Assembly: GCF_030272615.1 (NCBI RefSeq) | Contig: NC_081412.1 | Span: 23,466,432 to 23,530,431 of the forward strand | Direction: 5' to 3' | Length of the DNA: 64,000 bases | Source of the DNA: Cryptomeria japonica | Taxonomy: Eukaryota > Streptophyta > Pinopsida > Cupressales > Cupressaceae | In this document: in pieces, positions 47,838 to 59,581 of the stretch | How the letters are laid out: the number at the start of each line of letters is the position of its first letter | Position numbering within the stretch: the first letter of the stretch is position 1 | The notes under the pieces: generated by a model | Told to the model about the DNA's origin: nothing | The model's input: the letters and a program-made list of their open reading frames with translations, nothing else | The model's database searches: none | Program-made: the position numbers and the translations under genes

Positions 47838-49092
47838 TGAAAACTGAATGCTATCACCAGTCCAAGGATGATGACTGGATGTGGCAGTGCAACTGGCAGT
47901 CTCCTCCTAAAAAGTAGGGATCCTCCTAAAAAGTAGGAACTGCCACCAAAGTTCCCAAAATGATCTTGGAGTTCCTCTGACGCAACTTGGTCAACTCCCA
48001 GTCAACCCCTAAAAAAATAAGGACCCCTCCGAAAATCTAGAAAACTATCACAAATTGCTCAGAAAGCCCCTGCAAAGCTCCATGACCCCTAGATGGATCC
48101 CCTAACCACTCTGTTGACCTACGGGAACCCAGATAGTAAGCCAACCACGCTCATCTGCCTGTCTCCTAGAAAGGGGACATGGCATGATCTAATTGGATGT
48201 ATGAGTTTCAACCTGTCATTGATGGGCTTATGTTGGTTATTTGAGTTTTCTCTATAGCTACTTTCATGTTATTTTTGAGTTATCTCACACTAAGGTAATG
48301 TACTGCTTCGTCCTTAAATATGGCATCAAGATGCAAGCAAAAAAGAAGTGTGATGCTATATTGTGTAAGATGGATAAGGCAACGTTTTTTGAAGCCTTAG
48401 ATTTGCAAATCTAAGAGCCAACAGGATTTTGAAGGTGAACATCAAATAGCACATATCGTCGATATTTGTGCTAGATTTATAATGGTTGCAGTCCAATCTC
48501 ACCCTAATATTTTATGAGAATTTTTTATGTACTTTCTTTTACCAAACATGATCCATTGTGCACTAACCTTATGGATAGGAGTTTCTGGTTTCCATGTGGT
48601 ATGCAGGTGTGGGGAAATAGTACCTAAAAGGCCTTGCATACATCTGATTTGTTAGTCTCCTCTAAGAAAAAAAGTTATCCATACTTTAAAATGACAATTG
48701 TTCACAAAACCGATCAACAGGACCTGACAGAAAGATTGGGCTTTTTGACGGGATCTACTATTTACTAATAGAAATGCACTTTATTGAATTCTGAGGAAAA
48801 CGAGCATTTTCACTTTACACATACTGCGTTATAGCTAATCCATCTGTACATACCTTTGATTGTATGTGTTGAATATGGAATATTATATTATAAATAATAT
48901 ATTTTATTTGAAAGACTTTACATAAGTAAACCGGATTGCTTAAAGAGTCACATTTCTCTGTCAGTATCTGTTTCTATCATAAGTTTCTTTTCGTGTAATT
49001 TTGTCATGGGAATGCAGATTGTGTAACAGTGCATAAAATTTGGTGTATATTGCTATGGCGTATATAATTATTTAGTTTTTAAATTTTACCAG

Positions 49093-49158
49093 CTTCCTAC
49101 ACCAATTCATCGATGGGACCTTCCAGATTTACCAACAAATACTGAAGTCTGGATAAAG
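49093..49158 (+). CDS. Desulfhydrase-like gene, exon 2
   Basis: It encodes LPTPIHRWDLPDLPTNTEVW plus IK (residues 115-136), directly continuing exon 1 in phase 0. The acceptor is TTTTACCAG and the donor AAG|GTAATA. The segment LPTPIHRW-x-LP is strongly conserved in plant D-cysteine desulfhydrases and in bacterial ACC deaminase-like proteins. Confidence 0.9.
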
Positions 49159-49362
49159 GTAATAGTAGAGTTTGAAACCTGCAAATTTTCTCATTCTTTT
49201 TCTTTGGTATCTATTGTTGCCTACTTATAATTTTCCACCTTTGTACAATTTGTTGGGTTCTTAAACTTCGTATTCATAAAGTTTTTTCATATTTAAGATT
49301 CCTTCTCTCATTTGCACAAAAACTCGTATACTTGAAAAAGAACACTAATTTGGGTTCTGCAG

Positions 49363-49557
49363 CGGGATGACTTATCAGGCATGCAACTTAGTGGGAACAA
49401 GGTGCGGAAGCTCGAATTTTTGATGGCAGATGCGAAGGAAAAAGGTGCAGATTGCATTATTACAATAGGGGGCATTCAAAGTAATCACTGCCGAGCTACT
49501 GCAGTGGCAGCTCGATACTTGAATCTTGACTGCTATCTTATATTGCGAACTACCAGG
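49363..49557 (+). CDS. Desulfhydrase-like gene, exon 3 (PLP lysine)
   Basis: It encodes residues 137-201: [20 protein letters not shown], then [20 protein letters not shown] and [13 protein letters not shown]. The family's PLP lysine is the K of SGNK (K149), and S176 in QSNHCR corresponds to the serine that activates substrate in ACC deaminase. The acceptor is TTCTGCAG. The donor AGG|GTTTCT is weak after GT, but the reading frame joins exon 4 exactly in phase 0. All catalytic motifs are intact, so this is probably a working gene. Confidence 0.93.
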
Positions 49558-49753
49558 GTTTCTATACTAACTGTTCTTTTGTAGTCTTTGTTTTCTTCAA
49601 ATTTTCATCCCACTATAGTTACATTCATTATTGTTTACTTTTCCGGCATTACTGAAAACAATCTGTTGTCCATGAAATTTCATGTGTCAATGTATGCCAA
49701 TTTTTATGCATAAAAAGTAAAAACATATTCTGGTGTTGTCTAAGTAATTTCAG

Positions 49754-49864
49754 GCTGAAGTGGATGAAGATCCTGGGTTGATTGGAAATCTTCTTGTTGA
49801 GCGAATGGTTGGTGCAAACATAGAACTTATCTCCAAGGAGGAGTATGGACGAATTGGAAGTGTT
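49754..49864 (+). CDS. Desulfhydrase-like gene, exon 4
   Basis: It encodes residues 202-238: AEVDEDPGLIGNLLVERMVG, then ANIELISKEEYGRIGSV. This matches the DPGL-x-GNLLVERLVGA region of the plant enzyme. The acceptor is AATTTCAG and the donor GTT|GTAAGT (phase 0). It is separated from exon 3 by only 196 bases, in contrast to the giant introns 1, 4 and 5. Confidence 0.93.
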
Positions 49865-50027
49865 GTAAGTTCTTATCCTGTCCTGATATGAACTTTGGTG
49901 TTTTGTTAGAGTATTAATTTCTGAAGGTATTTGAGAATCAACGATAAGTGAAAGACAGCTACATATATTATTCATTCATTTACAAATGTGTTTGATTCTG
50001 TTATTCCATGGTAGCTTTGGGTGTATC

Positions 50028-50328
50028 ATTAGCTAACACTTTTAAGTCGAATTCTGTCCATTTAAGCTGCCAAGAAAAAAAATCTAGCATGATAAAGTTA
50101 CAACTTATTTAACAGGTATGAGATATGGTAAATTGGGGTTTGATAAGGTAAATTAAAGTTCGATAAAATCATTCATTCAATATCCATGCAAGAAAGTTTT
50201 TAAACAATTCAGCATGATAAAGTTACAACTTTTTAACAGGCACAAGATATGGGAAATCAGGGTTCGATCATTCATTCAACATGCATGTAAGGAAATAAAA
50301 AAAAGGAACAAGCAGAGAAAATGCAATC
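50028..50328. repeat. Left copy of 300-bp flank repeat
   Basis: It starts ATTAGCTAACACTTTTAAG and ends AAAATGCAATC. It matches 52064-52363 almost base for base and directly abuts the LTR-like insert at 50330. Confidence 0.85.
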
Positions 50329-50329
50329 C

Positions 50330-52063
50330 TGTAATGTCCCTGCTAATTTCTGATATAAAATTCTAATACTTTCCACTCAGACATTTCATCAAACACTTGG
50401 CTGTCATAGTTTAGTCTGCTGATCTTAGTTTCAGGTTGATACCAGGGACATCTAATGTTGATTCTTCATGTAAGGACATTCACAATAGAAGTATAATAAC
50501 ATATAAATGTTTGGACAACAACCACAAATGTATTATGAAACAAATGGAGCTTATAATTAGACATATCTTATTGCTGTCATTTTGTCAAATGAATGATATG
50601 CAACCTCAGAAAATGATTATACAATATGCAGCCTCCAAAATCCTTAAACTTAATTAGATGCCAACCCAAAGTACTACTACAACTTTATCATATGGGCTGA
50701 TAACCAAACTATGTCTCAGATTTTCTGAGGACCTATGGTACTTCAGACTTAATGCACACTAACAGTAAATTACAAGAGATTGCAATGTCAAGAACCTGAT
50801 ATGATCTCGCCCAAGGTAGACAATGAGGATGCAAGCAACATCCACTAGCAATGAGGCTCAAATATGCTAGATCGAACCAAGACAGGTGCAGTCTCTGCTG
50901 CAGTCAATAGATGATCTGAAAACTAAATGTAATCTGCAAACAAGTGGCCCGAATGTTACCCCAAACTGATCGTCTTAGCTTCCCAAGTGTACGCCATTCA
51001 CCAAAAGGAAGTTTGAAGCTCCAACAAAGAGTTACATGCAAAATCGAGGGTTCCTGTCAATCTGATGCAAATTGTTTCAGACTTGTGTTGGCTGCCAAAT
51101 CTCAGTCCAAACAATTTCAAACAGCTTCAAAATGAATCGCCTTGCTCCTAGGATGAAATCACTGGCCACCAAGGTGTAAATCAATGCATCAACAATATTC
51201 AATAAACAAAATCTTGGGAAAGCTAACTGCTGTAGATCTGCAGATTGATAATAATAGTTGCCAGCATATGAGACTCCTCCAAGCCCTCAAACCCTATCGC
51301 TGGTCAACCCAATGATAGTGCTGTCATCTAATGTAATTTCTGATGCACCAGCAAAGTGGTAGAAGGAAAATCGTGGAAATGGAGGTGCAATTCAGTTTTT
51401 CTTCAGATCTGGTTATTATGTTCCAAATCTCCCAAGCTCACATCAACTAAACTCCTCACAACATCGCCTTGTCTTCCTAGGTAGGTTTGCTGATCTCAAA
51501 TACAACCAAGATGCATTCACCATGAATAATGAGTAAAACCGAGGTAGTCTGAGGGTCTGATGTAAATACCTCGAATCTGATATGAAACCTCAATAAGCTC
51601 AAATGAAAGGACTGATTGTCCTTCCCAATCACCATAACCTGTTATGCACAATGTGGAAAACTGAATATCTCCCATTCCCAAATGAAGAACTAGGGTTTCG
51701 TCCAGCCCTTCTAACAAATCTGCTGAAGGTTTACGTCCTCAGAGATTCCGCCAATGCCACGCGTCAGTCATTTCATCATATCCAAATTTCCAACCTGCTG
51801 ATCCTCTAACATCCTCTTCTATTTATCCTTTTTCATCACCCTTCACGAGGTTCCTTCTAGAAGAGGGTAGGTACACTTTATTATTTAATATTATTTAAGT
51901 GACTTTTTAATTATTTTTAATTTTTATACTTAAGTTACTTTTTAATTAAATATAAAGTCACTTTTAATAATTAATTTATTTTAATGACTTTATAAGAAAT
52001 TAATTTAATAAATTCCTCCTTATATCACCTATTAGCCTAGCAGCTAAAATTGGGGACATTACA
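50330..52063 (-). repeat. Probable solo LTR with inverted termini
   Basis: It begins TGTAATGTCCC and ends GGGGACATTACA, so TG...CA ends with an 11-base terminal inverted repeat. Composition is AT-rich at the right end (51870-52010), U3-like on the minus strand, which starts TGTAATGTCCCCAATTTTAG. There is no coding interior. Length is 1.73 kb. The direct repeats on its two sides are about 300 bp rather than the normal 5 bp. Confidence 0.55.
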
Positions 52064-52363
52064 ATTAGCTAACACTTTTAAGTCGAATTCTGTCCATTTA
52101 AGCTGCTAGGAAAAAAATCTAGCATGATAAAGTTACAACTTATTTAACAGGTATGAGATATGGTAAATTGGGGTTTGATAAGGTAAATTAAAGTTTGATA
52201 TAATCATTCATTCAATATCCATGCAAGAAATTTTTTAAACAATTCAGCATGATAAAGTTACAACTTTTTAACAGGCACAAGATATGGGAAATTAGGGTTC
52301 GATCATTCATTCAACATGCATGTAAGGAAATAAAAAAAATGAACAAGCAGAGAAAATGCAATC
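52064..52363. repeat. Right copy of 300-bp flank repeat
   Basis: Near-identical to 50028-50328, starting at the base after GGGGACATTACA and ending AAAATGCAATC. A few substitutions and one-base indels separate the copies. Confidence 0.85.
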
Positions 52364-53160
52364 TTTGATCGAGGTGGCAGTTCAGGGCAATCTTTTAACA
52401 GAATATTGAAAAATGAGGTCAATTTTCTGGGGCAATGACTTTGCAACTGTTGCTCAAAACGGACCTGTTGAAAAAACATTGTCAAGGTGACAACACCTAC
52501 ATCAGAAGGAAACGATGCTTTCTTGTTGGGCAAAGTTTGAATCCCCAAACTCAGTCCAAAAGGCCGAAAAATAATTAAAATTCTGGCCTGATTCTGGGTA
52601 TAGTCGCCAATTGGGTTTGTCCATATCTACCATTCCTGTTTGTCCTCATCCATGCATAAGAGATGACTTCTTGAATTCCCAAGGTGAAATGCCTCATCTT
52701 TCCTGTGGACTCTTTGCATATCTTGATGCACTTGGTTGTATTAGTAAAGTATTTCACCCGAAAGAGACATATGGATATAATAGTTTCATAGTAAAACATG
52801 TCTTCACAGAGATTTCTACATGCTTGTGAGATGTAAAGCATGGCAGAGGACAAGGAACGGCATCCCTACCTCACTTGTCAGAGATTGCTGTTTTCTTCTT
52901 GTAACAACATTGGGGGAATAACTTAATCTTTTCTTAGAGATAGCTGTATATGCCTCTTGTATCAATGTAGAAGTAAATGTTTTTATTAAAACAGTTTTTG
53001 TATGATCTTATTTCCCTCTATTAATGGTTCATTTAGCTACAAGTGTGCAATCATCTTCATGTTATGATTATTGTAAATTTGTAGTCAATCGATTCTGCTA
53101 AAATCATGAAATTTGTACAGTTTATTACATTGTCCACCAGATTCCCCATCCAATTTGGAT

Positions 53161-54115
53161 CAAATATTGTTCTTGATGCTTAAATTTGCAGAACAATTGG
53201 TATGCTGCCAACAGATTAAAGTCTGCACAAAAATTGCTTTTGAAAAGCTTGGGAAAGATTACTCTGTTGCATTCCTGCACTGCTCAAATAAATTTAAATA
53301 TAGAGATGCATTTCAAAATCAATAAACTCATTTCTTCTATAGGTTTACTTGTAAGATTGAGATACAAAGCAGATTGAGGATGAATGAAGGAAACATTTGA
53401 TTCTTCAGCTCCCCTAAAGACTTCACATGGCTGGCAATAAATCCTCCCTGATGTGACCATCACTCTCTTAATTTATACTTTATCGATACAGGTGTAAATT
53501 TCTGAAGCTATAATTTCTGTCCTTTTTAATTCAATCAAGATACAGGTGATAATTTCTGAAGCTATAATTTCTATTCTTCATCAAATATTTCTGAAGCTAT
53601 AATTTCTATCCTTCTTAATTCAATCAAGATACAGGTGATAAGTTCTGAAGCTATAATTTCTATCCTTTTTAATTCAATCAAGATACATGTATAATTTCTG
53701 AAGCTATAATTTCTATCCTTCATCAAATATTGTTTTTGATGCTTAAATTTGTAGAACAATTGGTATGCTGCCAACAGATTAAAGTCTGCACACAAATTGC
53801 TGTTGAAAAGCATGGGGAAAGATCACTTTGTTGCATTCCTGCACTGCTCAAATAAATTTGAATAATAGAGATGCATTTCAAAATCAATAAACCCATTTCT
53901 TCTATAGGTTTACTTGTAAGGTTGAGAATCTTGAGATACAACGCAGCTTGAGGATGAATATAGGAAGGATACATTTGATTTCTCCAGCTCTCCTAAAGAC
54001 TTCACATGGGGAGCAATATATCCTCCCTGATGTGACCATCACTGTCTTAATTCATACTTTATGGAGACAGGTGTAAATCTCTGAAGCTATAATTTCTATC
54101 CATTTTAATTCAATC
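53161..54115. repeat. Segmental duplication flanking a minisatellite
   Basis: Copies at 53161-53536 and 53724-54115 share 'caaatattgt', 'gaacaattggtatgctgcc' and 'cctccctgatgtgaccatca'. Between and overlapping them (about 53491-53725) lie about five copies of a 43-54 base unit containing 'ttctgaagctataatttct' and 'aattcaatcaagatacaggt'. Non-coding. Confidence 0.85.
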
Positions 54116-54910
54116 TTTATAAGGACGAGTCTTGCAATATTCTCCCTATTCTATTCTTTGTACATTGAGATTCCATGCAAAGAATATTTGTTTGAAAGCA
54201 TGTTAGTACAATTTCATAGTAGAAGAGATTTAAAAGCATATGAGAAAAAATAATATATTAGGCTAACATTATCGTAATTGATTCACAAACTGTAGGAAGA
54301 TATCCTTGTTTGTTGTCTTATGTCATATATCCATCTTGTATATCCATCTTGTACAAATTTATATTATTAATTCAGTTCCTTTCTATTTCCCCACCAAAAA
54401 TGGATGTAGAACAACCTAGATCATATTACTTATGACAAGGCCCTTAAAGTCATTCCAATATTCTTGTTTGCCATATGGAATTTGATTTTTTAGAAATTTC
54501 TATTACATTCACTTTTGCTATGCAAAAGATTATGACATATGTTTGTGGAAACAAATGTAGAGTGAACGTTTGATGGTCTTTAGATTTGTGATTATACATA
54601 TTTGAGAATGACATGTTTGATAAATTGCTCGAATGCTGTTATCATAAAGCACAAATTGCAAAATAATAGAAGCAAATGGAATTGATACAAAATGTTTATA
54701 GTTACACAACTTCTTTATGGCTTCTTGATGGAACATAGTTCAATATTTCGTTTGATATGAACTTTATGAAGATTAGTCTTACAAATGATATTAAAGAGGC
54801 TGTATATATCTGTTTGGCTTATTAGCATTTTCTTCCTCTACTTGTTTATGGTAATGCAATCTTTCCTATCAGACTAATATACTCCCTTAAATTTCATCAC
54901 CTTGATGCAG

Positions 54911-55002
54911 ACGCTTTGTAATCTTCTGAAAGAGAGACTAGAAAAGGATGGGAGAAAACCATATGTTATTCCAGTTGGTGGCTCAAACTCATTGGGAACA
55001 TG
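54911..55002 (+). CDS. Desulfhydrase-like gene, exon 5
   Basis: It encodes residues 239-269: TLCNLLKERLEKDGRKPYVI then PVGGSNSLGTW, the last codon split (TG|G). KPYVIPVGGSN-x-LG-x-WGY is a hallmark of the family; GGSN contacts the PLP phosphate region. The donor is ATG|GTAGAG (phase 2). The next exon, expected to begin with the rest of Trp followed by Gly-Tyr, is not found to 64000, so the C-terminal third lies outside the window. Confidence 0.92.
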
Positions 55003-56817
55003 GTAGAGTGTAATGTTCAGTTTTATTTATTTTAAAAAGAAGTAAAATGCAATTTTTTCTTGCATAAGAAAACATATTACTTTAGGTTCTTTGCCATCTG
55101 AGTATTAGGTCCATGAATAATGTAGGGCCCTCCCCATGAAAAAAGGACTCAAATTGGTGAGAATAAAAAAACTGGAACAAGCTGGAGATCAACTACACAT
55201 CCACCAGGGCACGAAGAAGATAATTAGAAACCTAGTAAAAATCTCTGTCCCAAGACAACAAAACAAGGACAGAGCAACAAAGGCCGCCCACCAAAACTTA
55301 CAAACAATAGAGGCATAAAACACAGTTTTAGGCCAAACTTCGGCCAGTCTGATTAAAACCTAATAGAATGTACAGACAGCCAAGCAAAAACCCCTGCAGC
55401 TGCTGGAATTCAGTCAATTTGAAGAAAAAATTGCCTGCTGGATCAGGGTATAACAGATCAAGCATATTAGAGCTGGGTAGAGATGGTCCCTCTCCTCGTG
55501 CAGTGCCCTGGAATCAACAACTACACCAGCATTCACATCTTCCTTCTGATAGAAGATAGCGCCTTCCAATCAAAACAGGACTCAAAGTTCCACAGAGGAC
55601 CTTTTAATTGCACCAATAAATCCTTAAACAGTCATTTCTGGGAAGGTGAAAGAACTGGCAACATCAACCTTCCTGTCTTGTGCATCACCTCAAGGTTATG
55701 AATATATTTTGTGAAATCCTAGAAAAAGGATACCAACTCCTCCTGACTATGGACCAGTTGGATTTCCTGTTGCACAGCAACATCTTCCATCAAGCGCTTC
55801 TCCTTCCCCACATTCCTCCTTCATTCATTTGCTCTGCAGAATCTACCTTTCTAGACATTGATAGAATAGTATTCAGGATCCAATCATTAACAACCTTGTC
55901 TTGAACTAGCTCAGTCAAGTTTCATGGAAAACTCAAGCAGTGGATGTCTTGGTGCTTTCCACCCTTGTATTTCTTATTCCTGTGTTCTGAGAACTATTTT
56001 TGATTTGCAGTTTCTAAATTGAGGATAACAAAGGTGTTTGTGAGATGTCTGTCAAACACCGCTCCACCAGAAGGCATATTCCTCAAGTCTTCTGCCTTTC
56101 TCTTCTCAATCGTCATTTCTATCTCTGTACCAACAGCTTCTCTCAATGTGATTCCCCAAGCATTCACAAACATTTTAAGGGCTGACATGCTAACATTCCT
56201 TATAATGAATGGGACCATATATCATACCTGGAATGCTTCATTTCGGATCCTTCAAAATGTTAATTGCTTTCAAAGAAATTCTTATCACTTGGGATGGAGC
56301 TGTCCCATCTGTCAATTGAGAAGTCGAAGCCTTTGAACTTGTACTGTTGGGGTTTCATTAGGTATTTCTTGTAGTCTTCTTCTCCATTCTCTTTGCTCTA
56401 CAATCCTTCAAGATCGCCTAATCTCTTGGTCTTGACCACCTTGTGGTCTCTTCCCGCCTTTATTGGGGTCTAAGGGTACAAGTCTCTTAAATCTAACTCG
56501 ATTTATTTTTAGGCAATGGTGCCAATGTTTACTCTCCTATTTTTTTTTGTATTAAGTATAAGGAATAAAACATTTACAAGTGTATCATGTAGCAGAAAAG
56601 ACTCAAATTCTCAGAATCATAAGCCCAATACTGTAGAGATAAGTTTACAAAAAATACAATTGAGAATGTAAGTGACTCATGTACAAAATTGACCCCATGT
56701 ATTGTACAAAATGGGCCCTATACAGTGGACATACATACAAGAGTGAACCATACAAACTGAAATGTTTTGCTGGGACCATGACTGAAAACAAAAAAGGAAC
56801 TGCATAAGTCTTTTACC
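55003..56817 (+). other. Start of intron 5 (at least 9 kb)
   Basis: Intron 5 runs from the GTAGAG donor past the window end. 55100-55990 shows nothing recognisable apart from an A-rich stretch, and 56400-56817 is unique AT-rich sequence. A coding-like remnant on the minus strand lies at 55994-56345. The hAT element begins at about 56818. Confidence 0.6.
55994..56345 (-). pseudogene. Unrecognised coding-like remnant
   Basis: Two minus-strand segments look protein-like: YKFKGFDFSIDRWDSSIPSD near 56280-56342 and, in another frame, MVPFIIRNVSMSALKMFVNA through GTEIEMTIEKRKAEDLRN to 55994. Balanced amino-acid use suggests a decayed gene or element fragment. I cannot name the family. Confidence 0.3.
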
Positions 56818-56915
56818 TAAGTTGCCGGCATGGGTACGGGTACGTGGGTACGGTACGCTAGTACGACAATTTTTTTGGGGGGGGCTGGGTACGTTTGGGT
56901 ACATCCGTACAAAAA
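56818..56915. repeat. Subterminal GGTACG repeats of hAT element
   Basis: Within 100 bases GGGTACG or GGTACG occurs about six times (GGCATGGGTACGGGTACG and further), just beyond the 3' end of the transposase gene. Short subterminal repeats like this are typical transposase-binding arrays of hAT elements. A matching terminal inverted repeat on the other side was not found. Confidence 0.45.
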
Positions 56916-57160
56916 AAAGTAAAAATCATAAATATATACATATATGCAGTCTAATAAGTAGAAACAAAAATTAAATATAGAATCCCACATATCATCCATA
57001 TGCTAAACAAAACTTGGAACTATCATATATGATATAAATATAACAAAATTACAAATTTACGGTAAGTCTAATCTAATATAAAATATCCATTTGTCAAAAT
57101 TTGAATGTTATGATAGACATCGAATTCATTGTTCATTGGTTCAACAATAAAATAACACAA

Positions 57161-57541
57161 TTAATAATCAGCAATAGCATCATATGGGTCACTAGGAAGA
57201 TCAAGATCAACATCATCATTGACATTAGATGATGTAGGTAGAGTAGTGGAACCACATGCAGCCTCACTGCAACTTGCACTAGCAGCAAATTGGCTATTGG
57301 ACTCCCCAGAAAGTAAAGATTGTGTGGCAGCTGAAAAATCCAAATCAGTTCGCTCTAGATCTACATCCCAAAACTTTGTGCTCCCATCCTTGTACTCATT
57401 TTGTTTATGAGTAAGAAGGCGCAAGTTTGAATGCACATAAGCTAGCTCTTCCACCTTACTTGCTGCCAGTCGGTTGCGTTTCACTGAGTGGATAAAGGAG
57501 TATGTGCTCCAATTTTGCTCAGATGAAGAGGAACTAGAAAC
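57161..57541 (-). pseudogene. hAT transposase, last exon (dimerisation region)
   Basis: After the acceptor TTCAATAG the frame reads VSSSSSEQNWSTYSFIHSVK, RNRLAASKVEELAYVHSNL and ends DPYDAIADY-stop. SSSA-x-E-x-NWS-x(n)-HS-x-KRNRL is the hATC dimerisation motif. The exon is intact. It joins exon 57633-58322 across a 91-bp intron with GTAAGT and AATAG borders. Confidence 0.88.
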
Positions 57542-57632
57542 CTATTGAATAATTGACACAAAGTGAGAGGGCAACAATTATAAAATAGTAAAAATTATAA
57601 ATTTAGAGAGCAATAAAAATGAAGAAACTTAC

Positions 57633-58322
57633 TTGCGATAAAAGTTTGATTGCAAGAGTTTGAAGGTTTGGTGATGTATGGCCATTGAGGTACCACCAAG
57701 CATGAGCATCCTTCTTAGACTTGTCACGGAGAGCGGAAACACTTTGACCATTGGAGACTACAAAATCAGCAAACTCACTTGTCATCAAATCCTCCATTTT
57801 AGAATCGGGGAAGAGTCGAGTAAGTTCTGTCCTCACTGACTTCTGAATCTCTATATGGTGGTACCCTGATGGCTTAGCAAGCATTTCATCACTATAAAAT
57901 CTGGGAGTCAATGCAAATGCAAGAAGATGTTGTGGGTTGGTCATTTTGTTCCACCACTCAACACAAATTGACTGAACCTCTTTGAAGAAAGTTTCTTCGG
58001 GATCTTGCTCTTTTGCATTGATGATGACTTTCATTTTCTCAATCATTGAGTCAATGCCATCATATACCTCTCCCAAACATGGGTGATCCATGTCAGTATA
58101 ACGGATCATACTCATGATGGGCCCAGTGAAACTCAAAAGATATTCCACTCGATCCCACCAAGTGTCATCTAGGATCATGTGCTTTACATTTGTTGCCCTT
58201 TCAGTATTGGATTGCCTCCATAGGAACCAACTTTGACTAATTACCATGCTAGCAAGTGGCTCCCGCATCTTCACAAGTCGCCTTAAGACGATTGTGTTGG
58301 ATGCAAATCAAGTCTCAACAAC
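57633..58322 (-). pseudogene. hAT transposase, middle exon
   Basis: It reads VVET-stop-FASNTIVLRRLVK, MREPLASMVISQSWFLWR, ILDDTWWDRVEYLLSFTGPI, WWNKMTNPQHLLAFALTPRF and AHAWWYLNGHTSPNLQTLAI. RF(A/P)-x-W/NT, W..W..+EYL and WW are hAT landmarks. The TGA at 58308-58310 sits where Arg (CGA) is expected, a C-to-T change at a CpG, and disables the enzyme. The intron before it (58323-58438) has canonical borders. Confidence 0.85.
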
Positions 58323-58438
58323 CTATTCAAAAATAAAAAATAAAAATTAGAATACAAATAAGACATGATAAAAATAAAATAAAATAAATGATTACCAAAG
58401 TGAAATGTAGATTTTAAAAATTGAAGTGTTTCAATTAC

Positions 58439-59581
58439 CTTTAGCAACTCCAACTGTGAAAATGATCTGAAAATGGCCTGTGACATGTTATGGTTTGTGA
58501 TGAACATTTGGATCTCTTTAGCCTTAGCATAAATTTGTTTGATCCAATGCATTTTCCTGCCCATCTTTTGTAGCATGAGGTTGAGAGAGTGGACAACACA
58601 AGGTGTCCAAAATATGTGTTCAAACTGTGTCTCAATCAACATACCTGCAGCTCTACAATTCTTCCATTATTACTTGGACAACATTTCGAGGTCCCACATC
58701 TTGAATGCATTGTATAAGGATGTTAGCAATAAATTGTGCATCCTTCACCTGTCCCTCACAATCCACAACTTTTAGAAACATTGCCCCCTTAGGGCACACT
58801 GCAATTACATTAATTAATGGCCGATTTTTGGTATCCTTCCATCCATCAGAAATGATGGACACCCTTGTTTGTTTCCATGAATTTATAATAGGAGCCAATG
58901 CATTGTCTATGCTTTTTACCTCCTTTGCTAGTAAGGTGCTATGCACCTTCTCATAACCAGGCCCCGTGTACCCTTGTGGAGCCTCATTTACCTTTCTCAA
59001 CATATCCTGCCAATATGGTGATCGTACCACATTAAATGACAAACTGTTTGCATATAGACATCTTCCAATGGATTGATCTGCAATCTCTCTAGCATCATTC
59101 TGAAATGCTCTCTCTAATGGTCCCCTGCTTCTCTTCACAATAACAGGTTCTTCACTAATTGGGTCCAAGAATGGGTGGCTCTCTACCACGATATCAGGAT
59201 AATTACTAGAAGATGGTGAAGTAGGGGGCCTCTTTGATCTACTTCCTCTTCCTATCAACAAAGGATGGTTTGAGGCACGACCAACTCTTGCATCTGCTTC
59301 CTCTTGCTCTCTAATATATCGTTCTATTTCTTGACGTGACATCCCATTTCCATCCTTTCCTAGACATGCTTTGATTCCTTGTTGGGGAATGACACAAAAA
59401 TGGGCTTTGACACGACTGTAGGAGCTAGTTTTTTTCACACTACAAAAGTTGCATATCCAATTAAATGTTCCACCACCTTTTACTTGGTCTATTATTTTGA
59501 CATATTTCCATAAAGGTGAATTTGGGTCGGTTTTGAAAGTCTGTTGAGGAATAGAGCTAGCAGTTGTTGCCATTATGATAT
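58439..59581 (-). pseudogene. hAT transposase, first coding exon (BED finger, DUF659)
   Basis: The ATG is at 59571-59573. Residues ~20-75 are a BED-type zinc finger (WKYVKIIDQVKGGGTFNWIC, NFC, then SRVKAH). Then come a basic/Pro linker, SPYWQDMLRKVNEAPQGYTG and SIISDGWKDTKNRPLINVIA, matching the DUF659 part of hAT catalytic domains. A frame change near 58660 precedes NCRAAGMLIE, which is conserved in the family, followed by HIFWTPCVVHSLNLML. A splice acceptor TTTGTTGTAG lies 8 bases upstream of the ATG, so a 5' UTR intron is likely. Confidence 0.88.

Larger units (their letters stand above)
39496..49092 (+). other. Intron 1 of desulfhydrase-like gene (9.6 kb)
   Basis: Bounded by GTAAGT at 39496 and TTTTACCAG at 49092. 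It contains a foldback element (40046-40227), a SINE (41414-41693), an LTR element remnant (42513-44807) and another LTR with PPT (about 46640-47837). I see nothing in 39496-40045, 40228-41395, 44808-46640 or 47838-49092 beyond AT-rich unique sequence. The open frames at 41769-42277 are not convincing exons. Confidence 0.75.
49865..54910 (+). other. Intron 4 of desulfhydrase-like gene (5.0 kb)
   Basis: Bounded by GTAAGT and GATGCAG. It holds the 300-bp direct repeats around an LTR-like insert (50028-52363) and the duplication plus minisatellite at 53161-54115. I see nothing recognisable in 52364-53160 or 54116-54910. Confidence 0.75.

Noticed and set aside
53491-53725. CRISPR-like array
   Set aside because: Units are contiguous tandem repeats without unique spacers, in a nuclear plant intron.
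39154-55002. Bacterial ACC deaminase acquired by transfer
   Set aside because: Multiple spliceosomal introns in conserved positions and the plant-type PPSWA...LPTPIHRW sequence indicate the ordinary plant D-cysteine desulfhydrase family.
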